Source: Gammaproteobacteria bacterium UBA6968
GTDB lineage: Bacteria; Pseudomonadota; Gammaproteobacteria; Pseudomonadales; Azotimanducaceae
Reading direction: 5' to 3'
Assembly: GCA_002450255.1 (NCBI GenBank)
Contig: DJYW01000068.1
Coordinates: 14,826-28,087, forward strand
Length of the DNA: 13,262 nt
This document shows, piece after piece, positions 7,003 through 13,262 of the stretch. How positions within the stretch are numbered: the first letter of the stretch is position 1; every line of letters starts with the position of its first letter. The translations under genes and the position numbers were made by a program. Under the pieces are notes generated by a model, which had not been told where the DNA came from, searched no databases, and saw nothing but the letters and a program-made list of their open reading frames with translations.

Positions 7003-8634
7003 CTAGCGGCTAGCGCGTCGATCAGTCCAAAGCAACATTAGGGTGGGTATAAGTCCGAGCACGACAATAACCAATGCTGCGGTTGATGCCTCCGCCAGAC
7101 GCTCATCTGAAGCCAGACGAAACACGCGCGTCGCCAGGGTTTCAAAGTTGAATGGGCGCAGTATGAGCGTCGCCGGAAGCTCCTTCATTACATCAATAAA
7201 CACTAGTAACAATGCGGTAAGCAGTGCCGGGCGCAACAGCGGTAAATGGACACGACGCAGCACGCCGCCGGGACGAACGCCAAGCGTGCGCCCGACGTCA
7301 TCAAAGCGCGGGTGGATTTGCAGCATACCGCTCTGCACGCTGTTAAACGCGACGGTCAGGAAACGCGCCACATAAACACACAGCAATGCGAAAGTAGAAC
7401 CGGTCAAGATCAAGCCAACTGGCCAGTCCCAAGCCTCGCTAAAATAAGTGGCCAAGGTACGATCCAACCAAGTTAGCGGCATCAGCAAGCCCACCGCCAA
7501 GACCATACCCGGCAGAGCATATCCCAACGTGGCAAGGCGCAGCCCAAAGCTCAACAACCCGCCGCTGGCAAGCCGCTGGGCATAACCGAGCCACAACGCG
7601 CCGAGTAAACACAGGAGCGAAGCGATCGTGGCAACCTGAACACTGTTGCCCATATAGCGCAGGAACTGACTGCCCCAAAGCGGATCGCCAGAGGCGACGG
7701 ATAGCGACACCAACACAGCAAAAGGTAGCGCGAAGCCAAACAACACTGGCACCGAGCACGCTGTAATAGCGATCACTGCAGCCGGAGCGGAGAGCCGCTT
7801 GCGCGCAAGTGGACGCGGCCGACTGACCGGATTGAAATGATCGCCGCGCCGCCCCCAGTACTCCAACAGCACCAACACAGCCACGATCAGAAACAAGCAA
7901 GCGGCCAACTGCAACGCCGCATTACGCTCGCCCATCGCATACCAAGTGCGAAAAATACCGGTGGTGAATGTCGGCACTCCATAGTGCTCAACTACGCCAT
8001 AGTCAGCCACGGTTTCCATTAGTACCAGGGCCAGGCCACCCGCTACAGCCGGCCGTGCTGCGGGCAAAGCAACAGCGGAAAACACCCGCCACGGCGAAGC
8101 TCCTAGCGTCTGCGCAGCCTCATACAAAACACCTGCCTGGCGCGAAAAGCTGGCTTTTGCTAATAAATAAACATAGGGATAAAGCACACCAGCGATAACC
8201 AGTGCGGCACCAGGCAGACTACGGATATTCGGGAAAAGATAATCACCGTAGGACCAGCCAAACGCTTCGCGCAACGCGGTTTGCACAGGGCCAGATACAT
8301 CAAGCAAGTCCGCATAAACGTAGCCAACAACGTAAGCCGGCGCAGCTAACGGCAGCACTAAGACAAGCGAGAGCAGGCCGCGGCCGGGGAATTCGTATGC
8401 CGACACTATCCAGGCGGTAGCAATACCCAACACGGCTGAGAAGACACCAACTAGCAGCATCAAAAGCAGCGTATTGATCACATAATCACCGAGGACCGTC
8501 GCCTGCAAGTGTTGCCATATTTCAACATCGATCGCCAAAAGCGAGAGCAAAATCGCGGCAATGGGCACACTAACGGGAATCGCAACGAGCACCGCACCCG
8601 TGCGCCATATCCCACCACGACTACGCCCTAACAT
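7003..8634 (-). CDS. fbpB: Ferric iron ABC transporter, two-domain inner-membrane permease
   Basis: This 543-residue integral membrane protein is of the FbpB/SfuB/HitB type, in which two ABC permease domains are joined in one chain. It would move ferric iron from the periplasmic binding protein FbpA across the inner membrane, powered by FbpC. About twelve hydrophobic segments are visible. Each half carries the cytoplasmic EAA loop that docks on the ATPase: [20 protein letters not shown] about 172-191, and a matching [20 protein letters not shown] about 446-465. The length is typical for the family. The ATG at 8634 is preceded by CCGGAA, a weak ribosome binding site. The gene is divergent from fbpC, with a 272-base control region between them, instead of lying in the common A-B-C operon. 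Downstream on the same strand are DUF2256 and nei. The iron specificity rests on the family and on the partner FbpA. Confidence 0.9.
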   Translation of the reverse strand: MLGRSRGGIWRTGAVLVAIPVSVPIAAILLSLLAIDVEIWQHLQATVLGDYVINTLLLMLLVGVFSAVLGIATAWIVSAYEFPGRGLLSLVLVLPLAAPAYVVGYVYADLLDVSGPVQTALREAFGWSYGDYLFPNIRSLPGAALVIAGVLYPYVYLLAKASFSRQAGVLYEAAQTLGASPWRVFSAVALPAARPAVAGGLALVLMETVADYGVVEHYGVPTFTTGIFRTWYAMGERNAALQLAACLFLIVAVLVLLEYWGRRGDHFNPVSRPRPLARKRLSAPAAVIAITACSVPVLFGFALPFAVLVSLSVASGDPLWGSQFLRYMGNSVQVATIASLLCLLGALWLGYAQRLASGGLLSFGLRLATLGYALPGMVLAVGLLMPLTWLDRTLATYFSEAWDWPVGLILTGSTFALLCVYVARFLTVAFNSVQSGMLQIHPRFDDVGRTLGVRPGGVLRRVHLPLLRPALLTALLLVFIDVMKELPATLILRPFNFETLATRVFRLASDERLAEASTAALVIVVLGLIPTLMLLWTDRRASR

Positions 8635-8645
8635 TTATTCCGGCC

Positions 8646-8673
8646 AATATACCTACCACTTTCTATTCGTCAC
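8646..8673 (-). promoter_or_regulatory. Possible sigma70 promoter for fbpB
   Basis: On the minus strand GTGACG (8668-8673) and TATATT (8646-8651) are spaced by 16 bases, a fair -35/-10 match. The predicted start of transcription would be only about 5 bases before the fbpB ATG, leaving almost no leader, so either the message is nearly leaderless or this is a chance match. Confidence 0.28.
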
Positions 8674-8725
8674 CTGTGTGATTCTGCCTGGTCACCCATA
8701 ACCGAGGGCGATACATCTGTGCTTA

Positions 8726-8740
8726 GCATTACGGTAATGC
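8726..8740. promoter_or_regulatory. Perfect 15-base palindrome in the fbpB-fbpC divergent spacer
   Basis: GCATTAC-G-GTAATGC is a perfect 7+1+7 inverted repeat lying in the 272-base spacer between the divergent fbpB and fbpC genes. The form is typical of an operator for a dimeric regulator. It does not fit the Fur consensus, and I cannot name the binding protein. The symmetry is seen directly; the regulatory role is inference. Confidence 0.4.
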
Positions 8741-8906
8741 ACCGAATCAAAGCGCGAGCGCCATACCCTCTGGGTTGACGCGCAACCAGAGCCTAATTTG
8801 TGGATCGCAAAGGTCGGCCCTAATTTTCCACGAGATCGCTGCTGTTACGCTATCATTTGTGCCGCTCGGTGTTCGCCCAAAGACCGCTACCTTAGGAATA
8901 ATCTCC

Positions 8907-9938
8907 ATGAGTCTGACTTTTGACCGAATTAGCCATGCGTTCGGTACTGCGCAAATCCTGAGCGACATCGAACTGCATGTCGCACCGGGCGAGATTGTAT
9001 GCATTCTAGGGCCATCGGGCAGCGGCAAAAGTACCTTATTGCGTATCGCCGCCGGCCTTGAGCCTGTGCAGAGCGGCTCGGTGCAAATTGGCAGCGATTG
9101 CACCGCCACTGCGGCCTTCAGCCCACCCCCGGAAGCCCGTTCAGTCGGTCTGGTTTTCCAGGACCACGCTTTATTCCCGCACTTAAACATAGCAGACAAC
9201 GTGGGGTTTGGGTTGAGCCACCTCGCGAACACCCAGCGTCACGATCGAGTTACTGATTATTTACGCAGCGTTGGCCTGGCCGAGTTTGCGACACGCTTCC
9301 CACACACACTGTCCGGCGGACAACAACAACGCGTGGCGCTAATTCGAGCCCTGGTCACCGACCCGGAAGTAATGCTTCTCGACGAACCCTTCGCCAGTGT
9401 GGATACGCCGCTACGCCGCAAATTGCGCGAAGATGCGCGTGCCACACTAAAACGCACGCAAACCGCGACATTGCTGGTCACCCACGATCCCGAAGAAGCT
9501 ATGGCTATGGCAGATCGCATTGCCATAATGGAAGACGGCCAACTAGTTCAGGTCGCTGCACCAGAAGCGCTATGGCGAAAACCTGCGAACGCTTTTGTTG
9601 CACAGACCCTTGCCGGCTTTGAAACGATCAAAGGCGTCGTAACCGCCGATGGTGTGGAAACCGCTTTCGGCGTGGTGCCAGCACGCCGCCTGCCGTCGGA
9701 TTTCGCACCGACGAGCACCGCGGTACAACTGGGCATACGCTCGCGAAGTATGTCCCTGCGCGCACGGCCCGCAACCGCTACCTTGGATGACATTCGCTTC
9801 CAGGGCTTGCATCACCACCTCCTGCTATCCAGCGGCACGGAAACAATAACCATTATTGCAACCGCGAAGCCTGCAGCGTCAATTGGCGATGCCGTCGGGA
9901 TCGACTTTACCTTCGCCGATGTCCTTGTCTATACTTAA
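8907..9938 (+). CDS. fbpC: Ferric iron ABC transporter, ATP-binding protein
   Basis: This 343-residue cytoplasmic ATPase is of the CUT/FbpC type and energises iron import through FbpB. The motifs are Walker A GPSGSGKST 35-43, Q-loop Gln85 in VFQDHALFPH, signature LSGGQQQRVAL 135-145, Walker B VMLLDE 155-160, and the switch His193 in VTHDPEEAM. A C-terminal TOBE-like beta domain spans about 240-343 (GIRSRSMSL near 277). The ATG at 8907 is chosen over a frame open from 8775, because the family alignment begins there and an AGGA lies 9 bases upstream (8894-8897). The extra upstream residues show no family similarity. fbpA follows on the same strand after 132 bases that contain a Fur-like site, so fbpA may also have its own promoter. 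Related ATPases serve thiamine, sulfate or spermidine; the neighbours favour ferric iron. Confidence 0.92.
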   Translation: MSLTFDRISHAFGTAQILSDIELHVAPGEIVCILGPSGSGKSTLLRIAAGLEPVQSGSVQIGSDCTATAAFSPPPEARSVGLVFQDHALFPHLNIADNVGFGLSHLANTQRHDRVTDYLRSVGLAEFATRFPHTLSGGQQQRVALIRALVTDPEVMLLDEPFASVDTPLRRKLREDARATLKRTQTATLLVTHDPEEAMAMADRIAIMEDGQLVQVAAPEALWRKPANAFVAQTLAGFETIKGVVTADGVETAFGVVPARRLPSDFAPTSTAVQLGIRSRSMSLRARPATATLDDIRFQGLHHHLLLSSGTETITIIATAKPAASIGDAVGIDFTFADVLVYT

Positions 9939-9943
9939 CGCTA

Positions 9944-9962
9944 CTTGAGAATAATTCTTATT
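9944..9962. promoter_or_regulatory. Candidate Fur box ahead of fbpA
   Basis: The 19 bases CTTGAGAATAATTCTTATT match 13 of the 16 defined positions of the gammaproteobacterial Fur consensus AATGANAATNATTNTCATT. The site lies 5 bases after the fbpC stop and about 110 bases before the fbpA ATG. A TATAAC at 10000-10005 could be the -10 of an fbpA promoter, with no convincing -35. The position before a ferric-binding protein gene supports iron-dependent repression by Fur. Confidence 0.62.
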
Positions 9963-10057
9963 TGTAACTTATTCCCAATTTCTGCACAGCGGCCAAATTT
10001 ATAACTTAGTGTTGGCGCTCTTCTCCGAATACGAGGTTAACCGCGAGCCAACCAAGC

Positions 10058-10063
10058 GAAGGA
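10058..10063 (+). promoter_or_regulatory. Strong ribosome binding site that fixes the fbpA start
   Basis: GAAGGA lies 7 bases before the ATG at 10071. Neither of the later in-frame candidates (ATG at 10119, GTG at 10185) has an equal signal, so the start with the long N-terminal region is favoured despite its unusual signal peptide. Confidence 0.6.
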
Positions 10064-10070
10064 TGGACTT

Positions 10071-11189
10071 ATGAACAGACTAGCCACTTTACCAAGCTGC
10101 TTAAACAAAGCGAGCGCGATGACTCTGTCGGAAAGACGTCTGGGCCCCGCACTGCGGCCTGCAAATCCACAGCGCAATCGCAAAGTGCGATCCGCAGCCC
10201 TGATTTGTTTACTGAGCATTCTCGCTGCTCCGCTCGCGCTGGCAGAAGAAGTCGTCAATGTCTATTCAGCCAGACACTACGACACAGATATGGCGCTCTA
10301 TGAGCAATTTACCGAGCAGACCGGCATTACGGTTAACCTGATTGAAGGCGGCAGCGATGCGTTGATCGAACGGATTGTCAATGAAGGTGAGTTCAGCCCC
10401 GCCGACCTGCTAATTACCGTAGACGCGGGCCGGCTTTGGAAAGCGGATCAGGCAGGCGTTTTCCAGCCCGTCAAGTCTGAAATTTTAGAAGCCCGAATTC
10501 CAGCCAATCTGCGGCATCCAGCAGGGCATTGGTTCGGACTCTCAAAACGCGCACGGGTCATTGTGACGCGAACCGATAAAAAGCTGGCAAGCGTCACGCG
10601 TTACGAAGACCTGGCCAGCGCCGCAGCCAAAGGCAAGGTATGTATGCGCAGCTCTGCTAACATTTACAATCTTTCGTTGATGGCTTCGCTTCTGGAAGCA
10701 AACGGCAGCGAGGCTGCGGAGGCCTGGGCTAGCGGCGTGGTCGCTAATTTTGCGCGCAAACCGCAAGGCAACGATACCGCCCAACTTAAAGCCGTGGCCG
10801 CAGGTGAGTGCGATATTACCGTGGCAAACACCTATTACCTCGGGCGTCTATTTGGCTCTGATAGCGATGCGAATAAAGCAATCGTCGCGAAGTTAGCCAT
10901 TGTTTTTCCAAATCAAGCCGACCGCGGTAGCCACGTTAATATTAGTGGCGCTGGCGTCACTCGGTATGCGCCTAACGAGGCCAACGCAGTACGCTTTCTG
11001 GAATACCTCACCAGCGAGTTCGCGCAACGCTTGTTCGCGGAAGGTAACAATGAGTATCCGGTAATCGGGCCTGCCACCGGCCCCGTCGCCGCATTCGGTG
11101 CATTCACCGAGGACAGCGTGAACGCAGCGATCTTTGGGGAACGCCAAGCCGAAGCCGTCAAGATCTATGATCGAGCCGGCTGGCAATAG
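10071..11189 (+). CDS. fbpA: Periplasmic ferric iron-binding protein of the ABC importer
   Basis: This 372-residue solute-binding protein is of the FbpA/HitA/FutA family. It captures ferric iron in the periplasm and delivers it to FbpB. The hydrophobic signal core is about 41-58 (AALICLLSILAAPLALA), with cleavage likely after Ala58, so the mature chain begins EEVVNVYSARHYDTD. Iron ligands of the family can be placed: His69/Tyr70 in YSARHYD near the mature N-terminus and the tyrosine pair Tyr255-Tyr256 in NTYYLGRL. The GGSDALIERI motif near 93 and the DLLITVDAGRLW stretch are typical. The protein has about 40 residues before the hydrophobic core, much longer than a normal n-region; a GTG at codon 39 would give a textbook signal peptide but lacks a ribosome binding site. 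A Fur-like site upstream suggests iron-repressed expression. The shikimate-kinase-like gene follows after 44 bases and may be co-transcribed. Confidence 0.93.
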   Translation: MNRLATLPSCLNKASAMTLSERRLGPALRPANPQRNRKVRSAALICLLSILAAPLALAEEVVNVYSARHYDTDMALYEQFTEQTGITVNLIEGGSDALIERIVNEGEFSPADLLITVDAGRLWKADQAGVFQPVKSEILEARIPANLRHPAGHWFGLSKRARVIVTRTDKKLASVTRYEDLASAAAKGKVCMRSSANIYNLSLMASLLEANGSEAAEAWASGVVANFARKPQGNDTAQLKAVAAGECDITVANTYYLGRLFGSDSDANKAIVAKLAIVFPNQADRGSHVNISGAGVTRYAPNEANAVRFLEYLTSEFAQRLFAEGNNEYPVIGPATGPVAAFGAFTEDSVNAAIFGERQAEAVKIYDRAGWQ

Positions 11190-11233
11190 CTCGCGCTGCC
11201 ATCAACACCTGACAGATTGCGTTAGGTCTTAAA

Positions 11234-11731
11234 ATGTCTACCGTATCACTGGTCGGCATGCCCGCCGCCGGCAAGAGCACCATCGGTATCTTGCTGGCGA
11301 AGCACCTTGGCCTCGATTTCATCGACACCGACGTGCTGATTCAGGTCCGCACTGGCCGCAACCTGGAAGACATCGTGACCACAGAGGGCGTCGGCCAACT
11401 GCGCGCAGTCGAGGCGGAGACGTTGCTCTGCTTGACCGCCCAAGACGCGGTAATTTCCACCGGAGGCAGCGTTGTCTATAGCGACTCAGCAATGCAGCAC
11501 CTGCTGAGTCTGGGCGAGGTGATCTACCTTCAAGTTCCTCTCAGCACGCTGCAGCAACGCTTGCCCACCCTCAAGGGACGAGGCATCGCCGCGACTCCCG
11601 ACACCACTTTGGAACAACTGGCAAGCGAGCGCGTCCCTTTGTATGAACGCTACGCCAGCATCACCGTAAACGCTGATTTGGCCACTCCAGAAGCAGTAGT
11701 CGCCGTGATCGCAGAAGCGATAGGTCGTTAG
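11234..11731 (+). CDS. Shikimate kinase-like P-loop kinase
   Basis: This 165-residue protein has the shikimate kinase (AroK/AroL) fold; that enzyme phosphorylates shikimate at the 3-hydroxyl in the aromatic amino acid pathway. Visible features are Walker A GMPAAGKS 8-15, Asp31 and Asp33 in DTD, Arg57 in LRAVEAE (normally FRxxE), the glycine loop GGS 77-79 (normally GGG), a short lid region with Arg116, and Arg139 in LYERYA. Length and motif order fit shikimate kinase, but two substrate-site positions depart from the usual pattern. It may be a secondary paralogue, or a kinase for another small hydroxylated substrate. An AGG lies 7 bases before the ATG. The gene is 44 bases downstream of fbpA on the same strand, without a visible terminator between, and converges with the beta-barrel gene. 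Canonical aroK is usually beside aroB, which is not the case here. Confidence 0.78.
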   Translation: MSTVSLVGMPAAGKSTIGILLAKHLGLDFIDTDVLIQVRTGRNLEDIVTTEGVGQLRAVEAETLLCLTAQDAVISTGGSVVYSDSAMQHLLSLGEVIYLQVPLSTLQQRLPTLKGRGIAATPDTTLEQLASERVPLYERYASITVNADLATPEAVVAVIAEAIGR

Positions 11732-11747
11732 CGCCAAGCGCGACCTA
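11721..11747. repeat. Inverted repeat across the stop of the kinase gene, between convergent genes
   Basis: TAGGTCG (11721-11727) and CGACCTA (11741-11747) form a perfect 7-base stem with a 13-base loop that contains the TAG stop. It lies between two convergent genes, where a bidirectional terminator would be expected, but no T-run follows on either strand. It is therefore not a standard intrinsic terminator. Confidence 0.35.
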
Positions 11748-11762
11748 ATACGAGAGTCGAAG

Positions 11763-13262
11763 TTAATAACTCCAACGCAGCCGCGCAAACCCTAGCGTTT
11801 GCGGTGCCGAGCCGAACAAGCTCGAATCGCTGCCCCCGTAATAGCGCAACACGCCGGAAAGCTCCCAATTGTCGGCAAGCGAATAAGTGCCAAGTAAGGT
11901 GGCGCTTACCGAACCGTCTTCATAATACAAAGTACTCAATGTCAAACGACTTAAATCAGTCGGTTCAAACCCCACATCTGCGTAACCAGTCCAGCGGGAA
12001 AAACTCAGACTGCGCGCGGTAAGCGGCTGCGCTAAAAAACTTGCCGAGGACCCTGACAATTCAGGCTTTCCCACGTACAGCACGGCACCACGCAGCATCC
12101 AATTGCGCCGCGAGGCGAAACTATAGTCTGCCTCTATACTGACCACCCCTGTGGCATCACGAGGTTGACCGAGAAAAAAATCGGTAGTCGGTTCGAACCA
12201 GCTAAATTCGGCGCGCAACCCGGCGCCTTTGACGTCTCCTGCAAACGCCGCGCCTACCACTTGGTCAAGACCCGATTTGCCGAGGATGGCCTGCCAATCC
12301 CAGCCGCGCGCATTGTTGAGATAGCGAACCGCGTAACGCGCTTGATCCGCGCTCTGATGAGGGCTGTAAACGACGTCAACCTGACTCGCAAAACCAAGCT
12401 GGCGAGTGAACTCAATGCCGTCACTGCCGGGACGCTCTTCGTAATCAAAGTCATATACCGAGTAAGCGTTGAAATAATCCACCGGGTTAAAGATGGTGTT
12501 CATGCCCCAATTCACGCGCATGCGCCCCAAACGCGCTTGCCATTGACCGCGCTCGCCTTTCAAGTAAAGCCGATCTAAAGCAGAAACACCGGCTCGTCGC
12601 GACCGCTCATGCCATACCGAACTAAGATTCCAGTAGCCATCATCCACCGCCATGACATCAGCAAAACCGGGCAATGCCGCACTCGCGCCAGCAAAGAAGC
12701 GATTTCGCAATCCCGCATTGAACTGCAGTTCTGAGTTAAAGCGGTATTCGAAATTCACACGATGATGGATCAGATGATCCGGTCCCTGAGCGGAATCCGG
12801 CTGATACGTGCCGAGATATTTCACATACCCCTGAGCGTCCCAAGCGCGCTCGGGTGTGAGACCCGGAATTCCGCCGACGAACGCTGAAACGGCCGGAGTT
12901 GTCGCCCCGTTTTCGATCTCTTCGTTCGCCAAGGCTGTAGATGAGAGTGTTGTTGCAGACGCGTTGGATGAGCTTGATGACGGCACACTGGCCGGCTTAG
13001 CTTGAACTGCATCCTCACGCTGCGGCGTAGATGCGGAAATGGCTGAACCAAGCCACGTCGTGGCAACCGAGCTTCGCCAAACATCGGCAAATCCCGCCTC
13101 ACGCCACTGCTGTTTTCGTTCAGACAGATCCGTGGCCGAAATCGGCGTCGAGATAGGCAAGACCACTCGGAATACAGGCTTCGCGGAGAGACGCGCTGGC
13201 GAGACGGAGAGAAGGCTGCCGGCTATTACGGCATTATTTCCAGAACCATCTCCAGAACCATC
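11763..13262 (-). CDS. Outer-membrane beta-barrel protein of unknown function, 5' end outside the window
   Basis: The frame is open for 499 codons to the right edge, so the start is not in the window. The GTG at 13166 is an internal possibility but has no signal peptide after it. From about codon 130 on, the chain is full of alternating, aromatic-rich strands of porin type. It carries a conserved-looking segment GRMRVNWGMNTIFNPVDYF, as in large outer-membrane proteins of the DUF1302/alginate-export kind, and ends LGFARLRWSY with an aromatic last residue, the usual BAM recognition signal. The part before the barrel is Ser/Thr/Ala-rich (a run of five Ser, 12967-12981) and looks disordered. At the edge the frame reads Asp-Gly-Ser-Gly twice and then AVIAGSLLSVSPARLSA, a moderately hydrophobic stretch that could be a poor signal peptide or an internal linker. 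No ligand or function can be assigned; no partner gene is visible. Confidence 0.8.
   Translation of the reverse strand, partial: DGSGDGSGNNAVIAGSLLSVSPARLSAKPVFRVVLPISTPISATDLSERKQQWREAGFADVWRSSVATTWLGSAISASTPQREDAVQAKPASVPSSSSSNASATTLSSTALANEEIENGATTPAVSAFVGGIPGLTPERAWDAQGYVKYLGTYQPDSAQGPDHLIHHRVNFEYRFNSELQFNAGLRNRFFAGASAALPGFADVMAVDDGYWNLSSVWHERSRRAGVSALDRLYLKGERGQWQARLGRMRVNWGMNTIFNPVDYFNAYSVYDFDYEERPGSDGIEFTRQLGFASQVDVVYSPHQSADQARYAVRYLNNARGWDWQAILGKSGLDQVVGAAFAGDVKGAGLRAEFSWFEPTTDFFLGQPRDATGVVSIEADYSFASRRNWMLRGAVLYVGKPELSGSSASFLAQPLTARSLSFSRWTGYADVGFEPTDLSRLTLSTLYYEDGSVSATLLGTYSLADNWELSGVLRYYGGSDSSLFGSAPQTLGFARLRWSY
13239..13262. repeat. Two tandem copies of a 12-base repeat at the right edge
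   Basis: TCCAGAACCATC occurs twice back to back (13239-13250 and 13251-13262) with no mismatch and ends exactly at the window edge. It lies in the open frame of the beta-barrel gene, where each copy encodes Asp-Gly-Ser-Gly. More copies may lie beyond the edge. Confidence 0.7.

Noticed and set aside
7439..7900. Long open frame overlapping fbpB in another frame on the same strand
   Set aside because: It is a shadow of the GC-rich fbpB sequence. The fbpB frame carries the membrane segments and both EAA motifs.
8775..8906. Longer start for FbpC, adding 44 residues
   Set aside because: The family begins at the Met encoded at 8907, which has an AGGA upstream. The extra residues lie over the divergent promoter region and show no family similarity.
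8892..8910. Second Fur-like sequence around GAATAATCTCC before fbpC
   Set aside because: Only about 9 of 16 defined positions match, and the stretch is the ribosome binding and start region of fbpC.
12190..12199. GGTTCGAACC, which resembles a tRNA T-loop
   Set aside because: It lies inside the well-supported beta-barrel coding region (Trp-Phe-Glu-Pro) and no acceptor stem or anticodon arm is present around it.

Overview
The window looks like ordinary chromosomal DNA of a proteobacterium, most likely a gammaproteobacterium and possibly a marine one. It is moderately GC-rich by eye. Supporting signs are a clear DbpA, an endonuclease VIII close to the E. coli protein, an Fbp-type ferric iron importer, and a Fur-box-like site that fits the gammaproteobacterial consensus. 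No phage, IS element, CRISPR array, tRNA or rRNA was recognised. The genus assignment is inference only.

Left part (1-5776), all genes on the minus strand: a lipoprotein-type Ntn-hydrolase acylase of the penicillin/acyl-homoserine-lactone acylase family (169-2361), a 340-base stretch holding at most one doubtful small ORF, the DEAD-box RNA helicase DbpA (2702-4093), and a cryptochrome/photolyase-like flavoprotein of the DPRP/FeS-BCP family (4259-5776). The photolyase-like protein lacks the cysteines that bind the [4Fe-4S] cluster in that family.

Middle (5944-6914), minus strand: endonuclease VIII (nei), preceded at a 2-base gap by a 45-residue DUF2256 zinc-ribbon protein. Transcription would run DUF2256 -> nei -> photolyase-like gene, so this block reads as a DNA-repair group that combines oxidative base repair with light-driven repair.

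Iron block (7003-11189): the two-domain permease FbpB on the minus strand is divergent from the ATPase FbpC and the periplasmic ferric-binding protein FbpA on the plus strand. Together they would form one ferric iron ABC importer. The 272-base divergent spacer carries a perfect 15-base palindrome. A good Fur-box candidate sits just after the fbpC stop, ahead of fbpA, which suggests that the binding protein has its own iron-controlled promoter.

Right part (11234-13262): a shikimate-kinase-like P-loop kinase follows fbpA on the plus strand. It converges with a minus-strand outer-membrane beta-barrel protein whose 5' end runs off the window. Two copies of a 12-base direct repeat lie at the extreme left edge, and two copies of an unrelated 12-base repeat lie at the extreme right edge.

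I do not see a convincing previously undescribed system. The points most worth checking are the cluster-less photolyase-like protein in its DUF2256-nei group, the palindrome and Fur site that divide control of the iron importer, and the N-terminal extension of the beta-barrel protein.
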